A stretch of 64,000 nucleotides of DNA from Streptomyces sp. RKND-216 (lineage in GTDB: Bacteria; Actinomycetota; Actinomycetes; Streptomycetales; Streptomycetaceae). The notes under the pieces are model-generated. The model worked only from the letters and a program-made list of their open reading frames with translations. It did not search any database and was not told the origin of the DNA. Position numbers and translations under genes: made by a program. Where the stretch lies: contig NZ_SSBQ01000002.1 in assembly GCF_004795255.1 (NCBI RefSeq), positions 2,933,501 through 2,997,500 on the forward strand, in the 5' to 3' direction. Shown here piece by piece: positions 46,301 to 53,829 of this stretch. The first letter of the stretch is position 1. Each line of letters opens with the position of its first letter.

Positions 46301-47319
46301 CGCGCGTAGCCGGCGGAGAGGTGGTGCAGGATCTGGTTGGCCTCCGGCCACAGCTGGCCGGCGGGGTCGGCGGCGAGGCCGCCGAGTTCGTCGCGGAGCT
46401 GGTCCAGCGGCCCGCGCAGCGCCTCGTCGAGCACGGCGCGCAGCTGCTCGTGCCGCTCCCGCAGGGCGACGTACGGGCGCCGGTCGGTGAAGGTCAGCAC
46501 CGCGCCGACCAGCTGGTCGCCGTCGCGTACGGGCGCCGTCGTCATGTCGACGGGCACCGGGCTGCCGTCCTTCGCCCAGAGCACCTGCGCCGCGCGGACG
46601 CGGTGCTTGCGGCCGGAGCGCAGCGTGTCGGCGAGCGGGGTCTCCTCGTAGGGCAGCGTCGAGCCGTCCGGGCGGGAGTGGTGCACCAGGGGGTGGAGTT
46701 CGTGGCCGCCGAGGTCGCCCGCGCGGTAGCCGAGGATCTGCGCGGCCGCCGGGTTGACCAGGACGACACGACCCGAGGTGTCCACGCCGACGACGCCTTC
46801 GGAGGCGGCGCGCAGGATCATCTCGGTCTGCCGCTGCTGCCGGGCGAGCTCGGCCTCGGTGTCCAGGGTGCCGGTGAGGTCGCGGACGACGAGCATCAGC
46901 AGTTCGTCGCCGGTGTAGTGCGCGTTGCGCCCGCCGCCGGTGCCGTGGTCGGACCAGGCGGCCTCGAAGGAGGAGGCGTAGGTGCTGCGGCCGTCCTCCA
47001 GGTTGGCGCTGGTCACCTCGACCGGGAACTCGCTGCCGTCGGTGCGGCGCGCGGTCATGCGTGTCGGCTTGGTCCGGGCCTCGCCCTCGTCCTCGCCCGG
47101 CCGGCGCATCGATCCGGGGATGCGGTTGGGGTCGAACTCCGGGAGGAGGTCGAGCAGCCCGCGGCCCACCAGTGCCGTCCCCGGGGCCTCCAGGGCCTCC
47201 AGGGCGATCTTGTTCGCGTTGACGACGGTGCCGTTGCAGTTCACCAGGAGCAGTGCATCGGGCAGCGCGTCGAGTATGGCGGCGAGACGAGCAGCGCCTC
47301 GGGGTGGCCTGCTGCTCAC
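43345..47319 (-). CDS. large PAS-domain sensor with degenerate kinase and C-terminal receiver
   Basis: A 1324-residue protein. Two PAS domains lie at about residues 10-130 and 165-285. A helical DHp-like segment follows (RERHEQLRAVLDEALRGPL), then a region placed like an ATPase domain (to about 510) in which N, G1 and G2 boxes are not recognisable (RGPHPGGSPVHQP, SGIVRRHGG). About 560 low-complexity residues rich in Ala, Gly, Pro and Thr separate it from two receiver-like folds (about 1090-1190 and 1200-1324); the last has the phosphoacceptor Asp in NLVVMDLMQV. Likely an Actinomycete-specific signalling scaffold with doubtful kinase activity. No membrane helix. Confidence 0.82.
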   Translation of the reverse strand: MSSRPPRGAARLAAILDALPDALLLVNCNGTVVNANKIALEALEAPGTALVGRGLLDLLPEFDPNRIPGSMRRPGEDEGEARTKPTRMTARRTDGSEFPVEVTSANLEDGRSTYASSFEAAWSDHGTGGGRNAHYTGDELLMLVVRDLTGTLDTEAELARQQRQTEMILRAASEGVVGVDTSGRVVLVNPAAAQILGYRAGDLGGHELHPLVHHSRPDGSTLPYEETPLADTLRSGRKHRVRAAQVLWAKDGSPVPVDMTTAPVRDGDQLVGAVLTFTDRRPYVALRERHEQLRAVLDEALRGPLDQLRDELGGLAADPAGQLWPEANQILHHLSAGYARMTTLVDNVLAFQRLQTGREKLSTARVSLDTVVAAGVDGAVELIGPGRAQFAVHAPPIEAEVDAARLSTALAHLIADVAGVDATGNQSLTPPTGDSTIVVAAAQRGEVVRIEVRGPHPGGSPVHQPVVSGIVRRHGGVLQTHEVPGAGGSAYVLEVPCAATGGTGAAGAGASTDTGTDGSAGAGFGTAGALGAGVAGTSGTAGTSGTAGAGIPGAGTDGAGASGVTQAGQTDNETTVMPVPAEPMRGTEAAPHAAVPAARTPEPPQTAPAAERGGVPAQGGPYVPEQQGGIPPGGEGPAPTGRRRRARADHPETPQPPPGAPAPPAPAGPSPAGKLPALPGPAGPAPAQPPGGGRAGGQAGGQGGGTPPQGTGRRARRTLATPSGDGTSGNGPSGNGNEAAAATHVPAAQRAPGGMPALPPAAPSPAPPQQAAAADGGTVPHQIPPGTGRRGRRAAPPVSGPGGEPAPHEVTEEALPEHERAGAAEGGRRARRLAAARARAAEQAAGQAPSHEPFALPPAEADRAPAQPTSNGTGTGNGFHPPGNGPGAVADPASAAAGRAPAADPAAEEAQAAQRADHSRVAASPILGGGHTTEAANRPVRRPGLPMPGGGQDAHAAEQTGGGISVRTLGQGVPFARHIAEHGNGQAAGHAEAPPSPAPAIPSTPSTPAQATGSGRRRKLATREGDAAPGQAGRPQGQGREFAIGAPEAGAAEGPEPLDGPNGAVEITDGGGMTMPLRAVDDELPPEPLDNPRRLLVWPEPDVSTQQALSDRGYRPVIVNSREEVDAQIAAYPAALFVDPLTGPITRTALQSLRQAAVAAEVPVLVTAGLGQATRDAAYGADPAVLLKALAPRDSEQHPPRVLLVEENEIVARALAQSLERRGMQIAHAPSDAEAVNVAAQMQPNLVVMDLMQVRRRRAGIIDWLRVSGLLHRTPFVVYTSAGITPAGLPHLASGENLLFLAERSTSDEVQSRIVDLLTKIGAH

Positions 47320-47540
47320 GACGGTGCTTCCTCCCTGTTGCCGCTGGTACCGGAGGCGGGGCCGAACGGCCCGCTCGAGGCCGTCAGTCTGCCCGCAGTC
47401 CCCGGGGCGTCACTAGAGGCAGAGTCTACGGGGACCGGCGCCCCCTCAGGCGGCGGATGCGCGGGGGCGCCGGGTGGGAAGCGTGAGCGTGAGGTCAACA
47501 CCTTCCGGTGAAACCCCAGTTGGGGCGGTGGGCCGGGTGG

Positions 47541-48077
47541 TCAGTCCAGCGCGGGAAGGGCGGGGACGAGCCGGTCCCAGCGGGACATCTCACATCCGTT
47601 GCTGCGGTCGAACCGGGCATCCACCGGCTTACCATGCCAAACGCCCTTGATCCGGGCGTGGGCGGGGCCGCCGTGCACCATCGTGCACACCGCCTCGGAC
47701 GGCACGGGTGCGAACGGTCCGGCGGCCGGTGCGCGGAGGGCGCGCTGTGTGTCACCCGACAGGCCGACCGGGCCCTCCGGGTCGCGGCCGGCCGTGCGCG
47801 CGGCGGAGACGGCGGCGTCCAGCGCGTCACAGGCGGCCTGCGCCCGGGGGTGGGTGCCACCCGCGGGGTGGCAGAAGAGGGAGCGCGTGCCGTCGTGCCG
47901 CGCGTCGCCGGTGCCGGAGACGGTGATGCTCAGGTAGTCAGCCTGTGCCGGGGGCATGGCCGGGAAGCCGGTCTCCTGCGGCACGGCGGCGGAGGCGGCT
48001 CCGGCTCCGAGCAGGGTGGTCAGTACGGCCGCGGCGCCTGCGAGCGCGGCCAGGGTGGGGGCGGTACGGCGAGGCAT
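47541..48077 (-). CDS. subtilisin inhibitor-like (SSI family) secreted protein
   Basis: A 178-residue exported protein with signal peptide MPRRTAPTLAALAGAAAVLT (cleaved near GAASA). The SSI fold is indicated by four cysteines in the right setting (LFCHPAGGTHPRAQAACDAL, SEAVCTMVHGG, NGCEMSRWD) and by IKGVWHGKPVDARFDRSNGC. Family members inhibit extracellular subtilisin-like and transglutaminase-activating proteases. The reactive loop after VCTMVHGG is not the usual MCTMVYDP/R, so specificity may differ. GGGAG precedes the ATG. The spacer 48078-48397 shows no gene. Confidence 0.87.
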   Translation of the reverse strand: MPRRTAPTLAALAGAAAVLTTLLGAGAASAAVPQETGFPAMPPAQADYLSITVSGTGDARHDGTRSLFCHPAGGTHPRAQAACDALDAAVSAARTAGRDPEGPVGLSGDTQRALRAPAAGPFAPVPSEAVCTMVHGGPAHARIKGVWHGKPVDARFDRSNGCEMSRWDRLVPALPALD

Positions 48078-48397
48078 GGCGGGACTCCCGGGGCGTGCGT
48101 GCGCGCACACGGGTGCGTGCGCGGGACGGGCGGAGGGACGGCACGGGCGTGTGGGGGCCGGAGCACCCGTCGGCCGGACCGCCATGTCCGTCTCTTCCCG
48201 GTTCAACGCGGATCGTCGCGTCGAGTGGCGGCATCTCGCTCAGGTGGCGGGCAACGCCACACTCCGACCTGGGGCAAAGGCTTTGCCCGGCGGCCCCCGG
48301 GCCTAGTACCGTGGGGGGCGATTGGTGACCGCGGCCCCGGCTGTGTCATCATCTGCACGCATACCCCGACCACCGTGTGTGGGTCACGGGTGTGTCT

Positions 48398-48488
48398 GGA
48401 GGCTTCGCCTAGTCTGGTCTATGGCGCCGCACTGCTAATGCGGTTTGGGTCTTAAAGCCCATCGAGGGTTCAAATCCCTCAGCCTCCG
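48398..48488 (+). tRNA. tRNA-Ser(GCT)
   Basis: Acceptor GGAGGCT pairs with AGCCTCC. The anticodon stem CCGCA/TGCGG encloses CTGCTAA, giving anticodon GCT for AGC/AGU codons. A long variable arm and the T-loop GGGTTCAAATCCC are present. CCA is not encoded. Confidence 0.95.
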
Positions 48489-48511
48489 CTCGATCCGCAG
48501 CGATCACGAAG

Positions 48512-48534
48512 AGCCCCGGCCGGCCGCCGGGGCT
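48512..48534 (+). terminator. tRNA-Ser terminator hairpin
   Basis: A 9-bp stem (48512-48520 with 48526-48534) 24 bases past the tRNA, followed by TTCT. Confidence 0.6.
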
Positions 48535-48695
48535 TCTGCGTTTCCGGGGGCCTGGGTGAACGGCGCCCGAGAGGGGCCCTGGAAGACCGTTTTCGCAGGT
48601 CGGCAGGGGTGCGGTAATCGGATTTCGCCTGGCGGCGCCGGTCATGTAATGTTGTCCCCGCAACGCCGACCGGCACGGAAGAGGCTGGACGTCAA

Positions 48696-48768
48696 GCGCT
48701 CGTAGCTTAACGGATAGAGCATCTGACTACGGATCAGAAGGTTGCAGGTTCGAATCCTGCCGAGCGCG
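48696..48768 (+). tRNA. tRNA-Arg(ACG)
   Basis: Acceptor GCGCTCG pairs with CGAGCGC, D-loop TAGCTTAACGGATAGAGC, anticodon loop CTACGGA giving ACG (read as ICG for CGU/CGC/CGA), T-loop GGTTCGAATCC. The gene is complete; the RiPP operon begins about 550 bases downstream. Confidence 0.96.
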
Positions 48769-48775
48769 CACAGGT

Positions 48776-48810
48776 CAGAAGCCCCCTGCGGAATCCGCAG
48801 GGGGCTTCTG
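48776..48810 (+). terminator. strong hairpin terminator after tRNA-Arg
   Basis: A perfect 16-bp stem (48776-48791 with 48795-48810) with a 3-base loop, 7 bases past the tRNA. Confidence 0.8.
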
Positions 48811-49314
48811 GCATCAGCGGGTGACATCAGTGCGCCGCTCAGCGGCAGTGTCCGCCGCACCGTGATCGCATCCTGCGCGCCCTGCGACAGGGGGACTGCT
48901 TCGTACTCGCAGACGGCGAGTCCGTGGGCGCCATCCGAGGCCGCGCACCGCGCGGGCGAGGCCGAGCCCGGCCCGGACGCCTTTCCATCGGTGGCCGGAG
49001 CGGCCTGGGCAGCAGTCGATGGACGACGCCGGTGGTCCCCTTTCGTCGCGGTGCTGCTCGTCAGGCTCGACAAGGAGTCGAGAGCGCCTTGATGTTCGCC
49101 TCTAGAGGTATGGATGCGGGTGCGGGGAGCCCTTCCATGCATGTAGCGCTGGCAAGAAGCTGCTTCGCGGATGCAGCAACCTGACACGGCGCCGTATGGG
49201 CCCTCACGGCCCCAGCTGGCAGGGTCTGTTGCGCCGGTCGGCCGGACGAAGATCCTCTTCCTTGGCCGGGGCGGACCGGTGCAGACCTGAGACCAGCAGT
49301 TCGAGGGGACAGTG
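48811..49314. other. 504-base spacer ahead of the RiPP operon
   Basis: No intact gene is supported. A plus-strand frame near 48860-48930 reads ILRALRQGDCFVLADGESVG, resembling the C-terminal half of Phd/YefM-type antitoxins, but it has a stop just upstream and no start, so it is at best a relic. The operon promoter and regulator sites should lie here. No Cys/Ser/Thr-rich precursor-like ORF was found on either strand. Confidence 0.45.
49067..49084 (+). promoter_or_regulatory. possible SARP heptamer repeats
   Basis: TCGACAA (49067-49073) and TCGAGAG (49078-49084) are direct repeats 11 bases apart, with a weaker TCGTCAG at 49058. SARP regulators bind TCGAGxx-like heptamers at 11-base spacing about 8 bases before a -10; GATGTT at 49091 could be that -10. 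The SARP encoded downstream could act here. Pattern is short, so chance is possible. Confidence 0.35.
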
Positions 49315-49602
49315 ATGGGTGCACAGACCACATCCAGCACGACGGACGGGCAGCGTTCTATTCGCGCCGGACGGGGGCGCGGCGCGGTTCTGTCGGTGCT
49401 CACCGCGGCGCTGTTCTCCCTGTCAGCCGGTGCTGCGGCGGCGTCCCCCGTTGTAACGCCCCCGTCGCCGCAGCACCTTCAGGGCGAGGTCTCCGTCTCG
49501 CAGTCCGTCGTGGACGACGTCTGCTCCGGACTGACGGGCGTCCTGCCCTCCGCCGGTGCGATGCCGGACGTGGTCTGCAAGAACGTCAACGGCTGGCAGT
49601 AA
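49315..49602 (+). CDS. small secreted two-cysteine protein, first gene of the RiPP operon
   Basis: A 95-residue protein. Residues 1-44 form a long basic-then-hydrophobic signal peptide (RAGRGRGAVLSVLTAALFSL, cleaved after GAAAA). The mature part of about 50 residues has exactly two Cys (VDDVCSGLTG and PDVVCKNVNGWQ), likely a disulfide, and ends in Trp-Gln. ATG 49315 follows GAGGGG. It ends five bases before the SARP start, so the two are cotranscribed. It lacks the Cys/Ser/Thr-rich core of an azole precursor, and the Sec signal argues against one. It may be an immunity, signalling or cell-surface factor. Family not recognised. Confidence 0.7.
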   Translation: MGAQTTSSTTDGQRSIRAGRGRGAVLSVLTAALFSLSAGAAAASPVVTPPSPQHLQGEVSVSQSVVDDVCSGLTGVLPSAGAMPDVVCKNVNGWQ

Positions 49603-49607
49603 AGGCC

Positions 49608-51629
49608 ATGCGGTTCCAGCTTCTCGGACCGCTGACCCTCACCGACGGGAACGACGCTGTCGTCCTGCAACCGTCCAAGCCGACGATCCTGCTCGCCACC
49701 CTGCTGCTGCAGGCGGGCTCGGTGGTGTCCGCCGGCTACCTGCAGCGCACCATCTGGGGCCCGGACCAGCCGGCGACGGCGAAGGCCGCGCTCCAGACCT
49801 GCGTGCTGCGCCTGCGACGGCTGTTCACCAAGCACGGGGTGACGGAAACCCCCATCGACGCGGTGCCGGGCGGGTACCGCATCACCGCTGATCCGGACAC
49901 GCTCGACCTGCTCGCCTTCCGTGCGCGGGTACGGGCGGCGGCCGGGCTGACGGACGATCCGGAGGCCGAGCTGTACGCCCTCCAGGACGCCCTCGCGCTC
50001 TGGCAGGGTTCGCTGCTGGCCAACGTGCCCTCGGACGTCCTGCACCGGGACGAGGTGCCGCGGCTGACCGAGGAACGCCTGCGCACCGTGGAACGTGCCT
50101 GCACCTTGGAGCTGCTGCTCGGCCGGTACGGGCAGGCGCTCGTCGAACTGTGGAGTGCGACCCGCGCGTTCCCCGCCCACGAACGGTTCCGGGAGCAGCT
50201 CATCGAGGCGCTCTACCGTTCGGGCCGGCAGGCCGAGGCACTGGCGGAGTACCGGTCCATCAAGGGGTACCTGCTGGACGAGCTGGGCGTGGACCCGTCG
50301 CCGGCGCTGCAACGTCTGGAGCTGGCGATCCTGCGCGGCGACGAGCTGGGCGCGCCGACGCAGCCGAGCGACCGGGCGGTGCTGACCCGGGCGACCGTGC
50401 CCGGCCAGACGCGCGGCCACCGGCCCGGCGCGAACCGGCTCGCGCTGCCCGCCGGGGCCGGAACGCCGCTCCCGGAGACCGGCACGGCGGGCCCGCCCGC
50501 GGCGGGCGTCCCCCCCGCCGGAGCCGCGGCGGGAGAGGCCGCGGAGTCCGCTGCGGACCACGCCGAGGACGCCGCGCCGGGCGCGAGCACCCCCACGGGG
50601 AGCCCCACGCGCGAGCAGGGCGCGGCGCCCGCCGTGTCCGAGGTGGCGGGCGTGCCCTCGTTCGCGGGGCGGGCGGCGCACCTGGCCGCGATGACGGAGC
50701 ACCTCACCGGCGTCCGCGACGACCCCGCCACCCTGCTGGTCTGCGGCGCGCCCGGTATCGGCAAGACGGCGCTGGCCCGGCAGGTGGCCCACCTGGTGCG
50801 GGACCGCTACCCGGGCGGCCGGCTGCTGGTGCGCATGGTGGGTCCGGACGGCGCGGCGCGCAGCGCGGAGGAGGCGGCCGCCGAGATCGCCGCTGCCCGG
50901 CTCAGACGTAGCGGCTCCGTTCTGCTGGTGTTCGACGACGTGGTGGACGCCGATCAGGTACGGCCGCTGCTGCCCGCCGACTCCGACGACGCCGCACTCG
51001 TCACCAGCCGCCGCTGGCTCGCCGGACTGATCGCCACGCACGGCGGCAGGGTCCACCGTCTGGACGCGTTCGTCCCCGACGAATCGCGCGAGCTGCTGCG
51101 TGCGGTACTCGGCGCTACGCGCGTCAATGCCGAACCGGAGGCTGCCGACCGGCTCGCCGCCGCCTGCGGCCACTTCCCGCTGGCGCTCCGCATCACCACC
51201 GCCTGGCTCTCCACCCGGCCCGGACTCCCCCTCGCCGACGCCACCGACTGGCTCGCCGAGGACCCCGTCGGCCGCCTCTCGCTGCCCGGCGACTCCCGCA
51301 TGTCCGTCCGCGAGGTGCTCACCTGTGCCCTCGGTCGGCTTGAGGAGCGGTGCGCGGAGGCGCTGCTGCGCCTCGGGTCCCTCGACGGCGCGGACACCGA
51401 CGGGTTCCGTGCGGACGACGCGGCCGCCGTGCTCGACGGGGACGCCGCCGAGGAGGCGGCGACCCTCCTGGACCACCTCGCGGACGCCGGGCTGCTGGAG
51501 GACGGGCCGCCCGGCCCGTACCGGATGCACGCGCTCGTCCGCTCCTTCGCGCGGCACGCCGTCCGCACGTACGGCACCGCCGGCCCCCACGGGCACCGAC
51601 CGACTCGCAGACACGCACAGAAGGTGTGA
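49608..51629 (+). CDS. SARP-family regulator with BTAD and NB-ARC domains
   Basis: A 673-residue pathway regulator of the AfsR/SARP type. Residues 1-95 are the OmpR-like winged helix (MRFQLLGPLTLTDG, LQTCVLRLRRLF, PGGYRI); BTAD covers 100-245 (RAFPAHERFREQLIEALYRS). After a Pro/Ala linker an NB-ARC domain begins near residue 350 with Walker A GAPGIGKTALARQ and Walker B SVLLVFDDVVDAD. It lacks the TPR repeats of full AfsR. Position at the head of the RiPP genes, four bases before the next ORF, marks it as the likely activator of the operon. Confidence 0.9.
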   Translation: MRFQLLGPLTLTDGNDAVVLQPSKPTILLATLLLQAGSVVSAGYLQRTIWGPDQPATAKAALQTCVLRLRRLFTKHGVTETPIDAVPGGYRITADPDTLDLLAFRARVRAAAGLTDDPEAELYALQDALALWQGSLLANVPSDVLHRDEVPRLTEERLRTVERACTLELLLGRYGQALVELWSATRAFPAHERFREQLIEALYRSGRQAEALAEYRSIKGYLLDELGVDPSPALQRLELAILRGDELGAPTQPSDRAVLTRATVPGQTRGHRPGANRLALPAGAGTPLPETGTAGPPAAGVPPAGAAAGEAAESAADHAEDAAPGASTPTGSPTREQGAAPAVSEVAGVPSFAGRAAHLAAMTEHLTGVRDDPATLLVCGAPGIGKTALARQVAHLVRDRYPGGRLLVRMVGPDGAARSAEEAAAEIAAARLRRSGSVLLVFDDVVDADQVRPLLPADSDDAALVTSRRWLAGLIATHGGRVHRLDAFVPDESRELLRAVLGATRVNAEPEAADRLAAACGHFPLALRITTAWLSTRPGLPLADATDWLAEDPVGRLSLPGDSRMSVREVLTCALGRLEERCAEALLRLGSLDGADTDGFRADDAAAVLDGDAAEEAATLLDHLADAGLLEDGPPGPYRMHALVRSFARHAVRTYGTAGPHGHRPTRRHAQKV

Positions 51630-51633
51630 CCAG

Positions 51634-53829
51634 ATGGCAGCAGCGTTCGAGGCCCTCGCCGGCACCAGACCCCGTATCCGGCGCGACGTGCTCTTCACCG
51701 AGACGCCCGGCGGGGTGCTGTTCCACAACGCCGACGGAGGCTTCCACCTCACCGGGCGGACCGCGTACCGGTTCGCCTCGCTGCTCGTCCCTCACCTCAA
51801 CGGCCGGCACAGCCTGGCCGACATCTGCCAGGGCTTCCCCGACGCCCAGCGCGCCATGGCCGCCGGTCTGGTGGATCGGCTGTACGACCGCGGCTTCGCC
51901 CGCAGCGTCCCCGAGGAGGACGACGACGTCGCGGCGCACGTGCCCGATCCCGCCGCGGCCGAGCGGTTCGCGCCGCAGATCGCCTACATCGACCACTACA
52001 CCGGCGGCGCGCCCGCCCGCTTCCGCCGCTTCCGCGACGCGCGGGTCGCGGTGCTGGGCCGGGGCCCGGTCGCCCGCTGGTGCGCCGTCAGCCTGCTCCG
52101 CAATGGCTGCGCCCACATCGCCGTGCAGGAGGCGTCGGCCGAGGTCGGCGCCGAGGAACGCGAACTGGCCGAGGGCGGCTGCCCCGCGCGCGTCGACCGT
52201 CTGGAAACGGAGCCGCGCGGCTGGGCGGCGCTGGAGGGCTACGACGTCGTGGTGGTCACCGGCGACGGCGCCGCGCCCCTCGCCCACCGGCTGCTGGCCG
52301 AGGGCGTGCCAGACGGCCGGACGCTGCTGCCGTCCTGGACCTTCGGCGATCGTGCCGTCACGGGGCCGGTCAGCCGCCCGGGCGGTACGGGCTGCCTCGG
52401 CTGCGCGCTGCTGCGGCTGGGCGCGGCGACCGATGCGGACGCCGCCGCGGAGACGTGGAGCGTGATCGCGGGTGTCGTGGCGCCGCGCGAACCGGTCGCC
52501 GGGGGCGGTCTGCACGGGCCCGTCGCCGCCATGACCGGCAACCTGCTGGGCTACGAGGTGTTCCGCCTCACCACCGGCGCGCTGCGCGCGGAGACGGACG
52601 GCCAGATTCTCCTCCAGGAACTGGAGTCGCTGGACGTGGTCGCCGAGCCGCTGCGCCCGCACCCGCGCTGCCGCCTCTGCACGCCGGAAGCGGAGCCGCC
52701 GGACGCCGCCGAGGAGACCGGGGCCGCCCGGGTGCTCGCCGAAGGGCTGGCGCTGCCGCGGACCGCGACCGTTGCCACCGCGCGGGACGCCGAGCAGACG
52801 GTCGAGGACCTCAATGCCCTGGGCACCGCTCTGGTACGGCCGCACGCGGGCGTGTTCACGCGCTTCGACGACGAGGACCTGACGCAGACGCCGCTCAAGC
52901 TCAGCCGGGTCGAACTGCCGCTCGGCGCGGGCGGGAAGCGCCGCATCGCCGCCTTCGACGTGCACCACCTGGCCGGCGCCCGGACCCGCGCCCTGTACGC
53001 GGCGGCGGCCGTCTACGTCGAGCACGTGGTGCCGCCCGCGCTCGACGGCGGCGGGGAGGTGGCGGCGTCGTCCCTGCTCACCAAGGAGCCGGTACGCGTT
53101 CCCGCCGCGGCGGTACGGCCGTTCGGTCCGCACAACCGCGCCCGCGTCCATCCGGCGACCCGCGCGGGCTCCGGCGCGGGCGCCACCCCGCAGGAGGCCG
53201 CGGGCACCGGCCTGTTGTCGGCGCTCGCCCACGACGCGCTGCTGCGCGCCCTGCGCGGCGCCGCCCGGCCGACCCTGCTGGCCGTCGAGAGCGGCACGAC
53301 GGCCTCGGCCGGGGAAGCGGACGGGGACGCCGCCGCGCAGGCCGACCCGGAGCTGGTGTTCCTGCGGAAGACCGCCGCCACCATCGGGGTCGACGCCGAA
53401 CTGCTCGACCTCGGCGAGAGCGCGCACTCCTCCGCCCACGTGGTGCTGGCCCGCGAGGCGGACGGCGCGCGCTGGGCGGTCGGCTGCGACCTGAACCGCG
53501 AGGCCGCGGCCTGCGCCGCGCTGCGCGACCTGCTCGGGCAGGCCCAGCTCGTGGGGGACGACGCGGCGGGCGAGCGGGGCGACGTCGACCTGGGCGACCC
53601 GCTGGTCCCTGACCTGGCCCCCAGCACGCTCGTCGTCGAGGGCGACCCGGAGCTGCCCGCCGACGCCCCCGACACCGACTGGAACTCCGTGCTCGACCGG
53701 CTCCGCGCCGCGGGCCGCGACGTGCTGCACGTCCCCACCACCCCCGCCGACCTGCGCACCGCGGGCGTGCACACCGCCCGCGTCCTGCTCACCGGCGGTC
53801 CGGAGGACGGTGCCTGTGCCCAGCGCTGA
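51634..53829 (+). CDS. ThiF-like F protein of azole-forming cyclodehydratase (RRE + E1-like)
   Basis: A 731-residue protein of the ocin-ThiF-like type. Residues 15-90 look like a PqqD-like leader-recognition element (LTGRTAYRFASLLVPHLNGR, LVDRLYDRGFAR). A Rossmann E1-like fold follows (ARVAVLGRGPVARWCAVSLL). Paired cysteines GCLGCALLRLG and CRLCTPEAE probably form a structural zinc site. In thiopeptide and heterocycloanthracin systems this F protein binds the precursor leader and delivers it to a separate YcaO protein; the YcaO gene overlaps its end by 20 bases. ATG 51634 follows GAAGGTG; upstream in-frame ORF lies inside the SARP gene. Confidence 0.88.
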   Translation: MAAAFEALAGTRPRIRRDVLFTETPGGVLFHNADGGFHLTGRTAYRFASLLVPHLNGRHSLADICQGFPDAQRAMAAGLVDRLYDRGFARSVPEEDDDVAAHVPDPAAAERFAPQIAYIDHYTGGAPARFRRFRDARVAVLGRGPVARWCAVSLLRNGCAHIAVQEASAEVGAEERELAEGGCPARVDRLETEPRGWAALEGYDVVVVTGDGAAPLAHRLLAEGVPDGRTLLPSWTFGDRAVTGPVSRPGGTGCLGCALLRLGAATDADAAAETWSVIAGVVAPREPVAGGGLHGPVAAMTGNLLGYEVFRLTTGALRAETDGQILLQELESLDVVAEPLRPHPRCRLCTPEAEPPDAAEETGAARVLAEGLALPRTATVATARDAEQTVEDLNALGTALVRPHAGVFTRFDDEDLTQTPLKLSRVELPLGAGGKRRIAAFDVHHLAGARTRALYAAAAVYVEHVVPPALDGGGEVAASSLLTKEPVRVPAAAVRPFGPHNRARVHPATRAGSGAGATPQEAAGTGLLSALAHDALLRALRGAARPTLLAVESGTTASAGEADGDAAAQADPELVFLRKTAATIGVDAELLDLGESAHSSAHVVLAREADGARWAVGCDLNREAAACAALRDLLGQAQLVGDDAAGERGDVDLGDPLVPDLAPSTLVVEGDPELPADAPDTDWNSVLDRLRAAGRDVLHVPTTPADLRTAGVHTARVLLTGGPEDGACAQR

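Noticed and set aside
43348..47511. 1387-residue plus-strand ORF
   Set aside because: It is the mirror frame of the PAS/receiver gene; composition is Arg/Gly/Val-rich with no domain, while the minus frame has clear PAS and receiver motifs.
49315..49602. Azole-peptide precursor
   Set aside because: It has a Sec signal peptide and only two Cys, without a Cys/Ser/Thr-rich core; kept only as a weak alternative.
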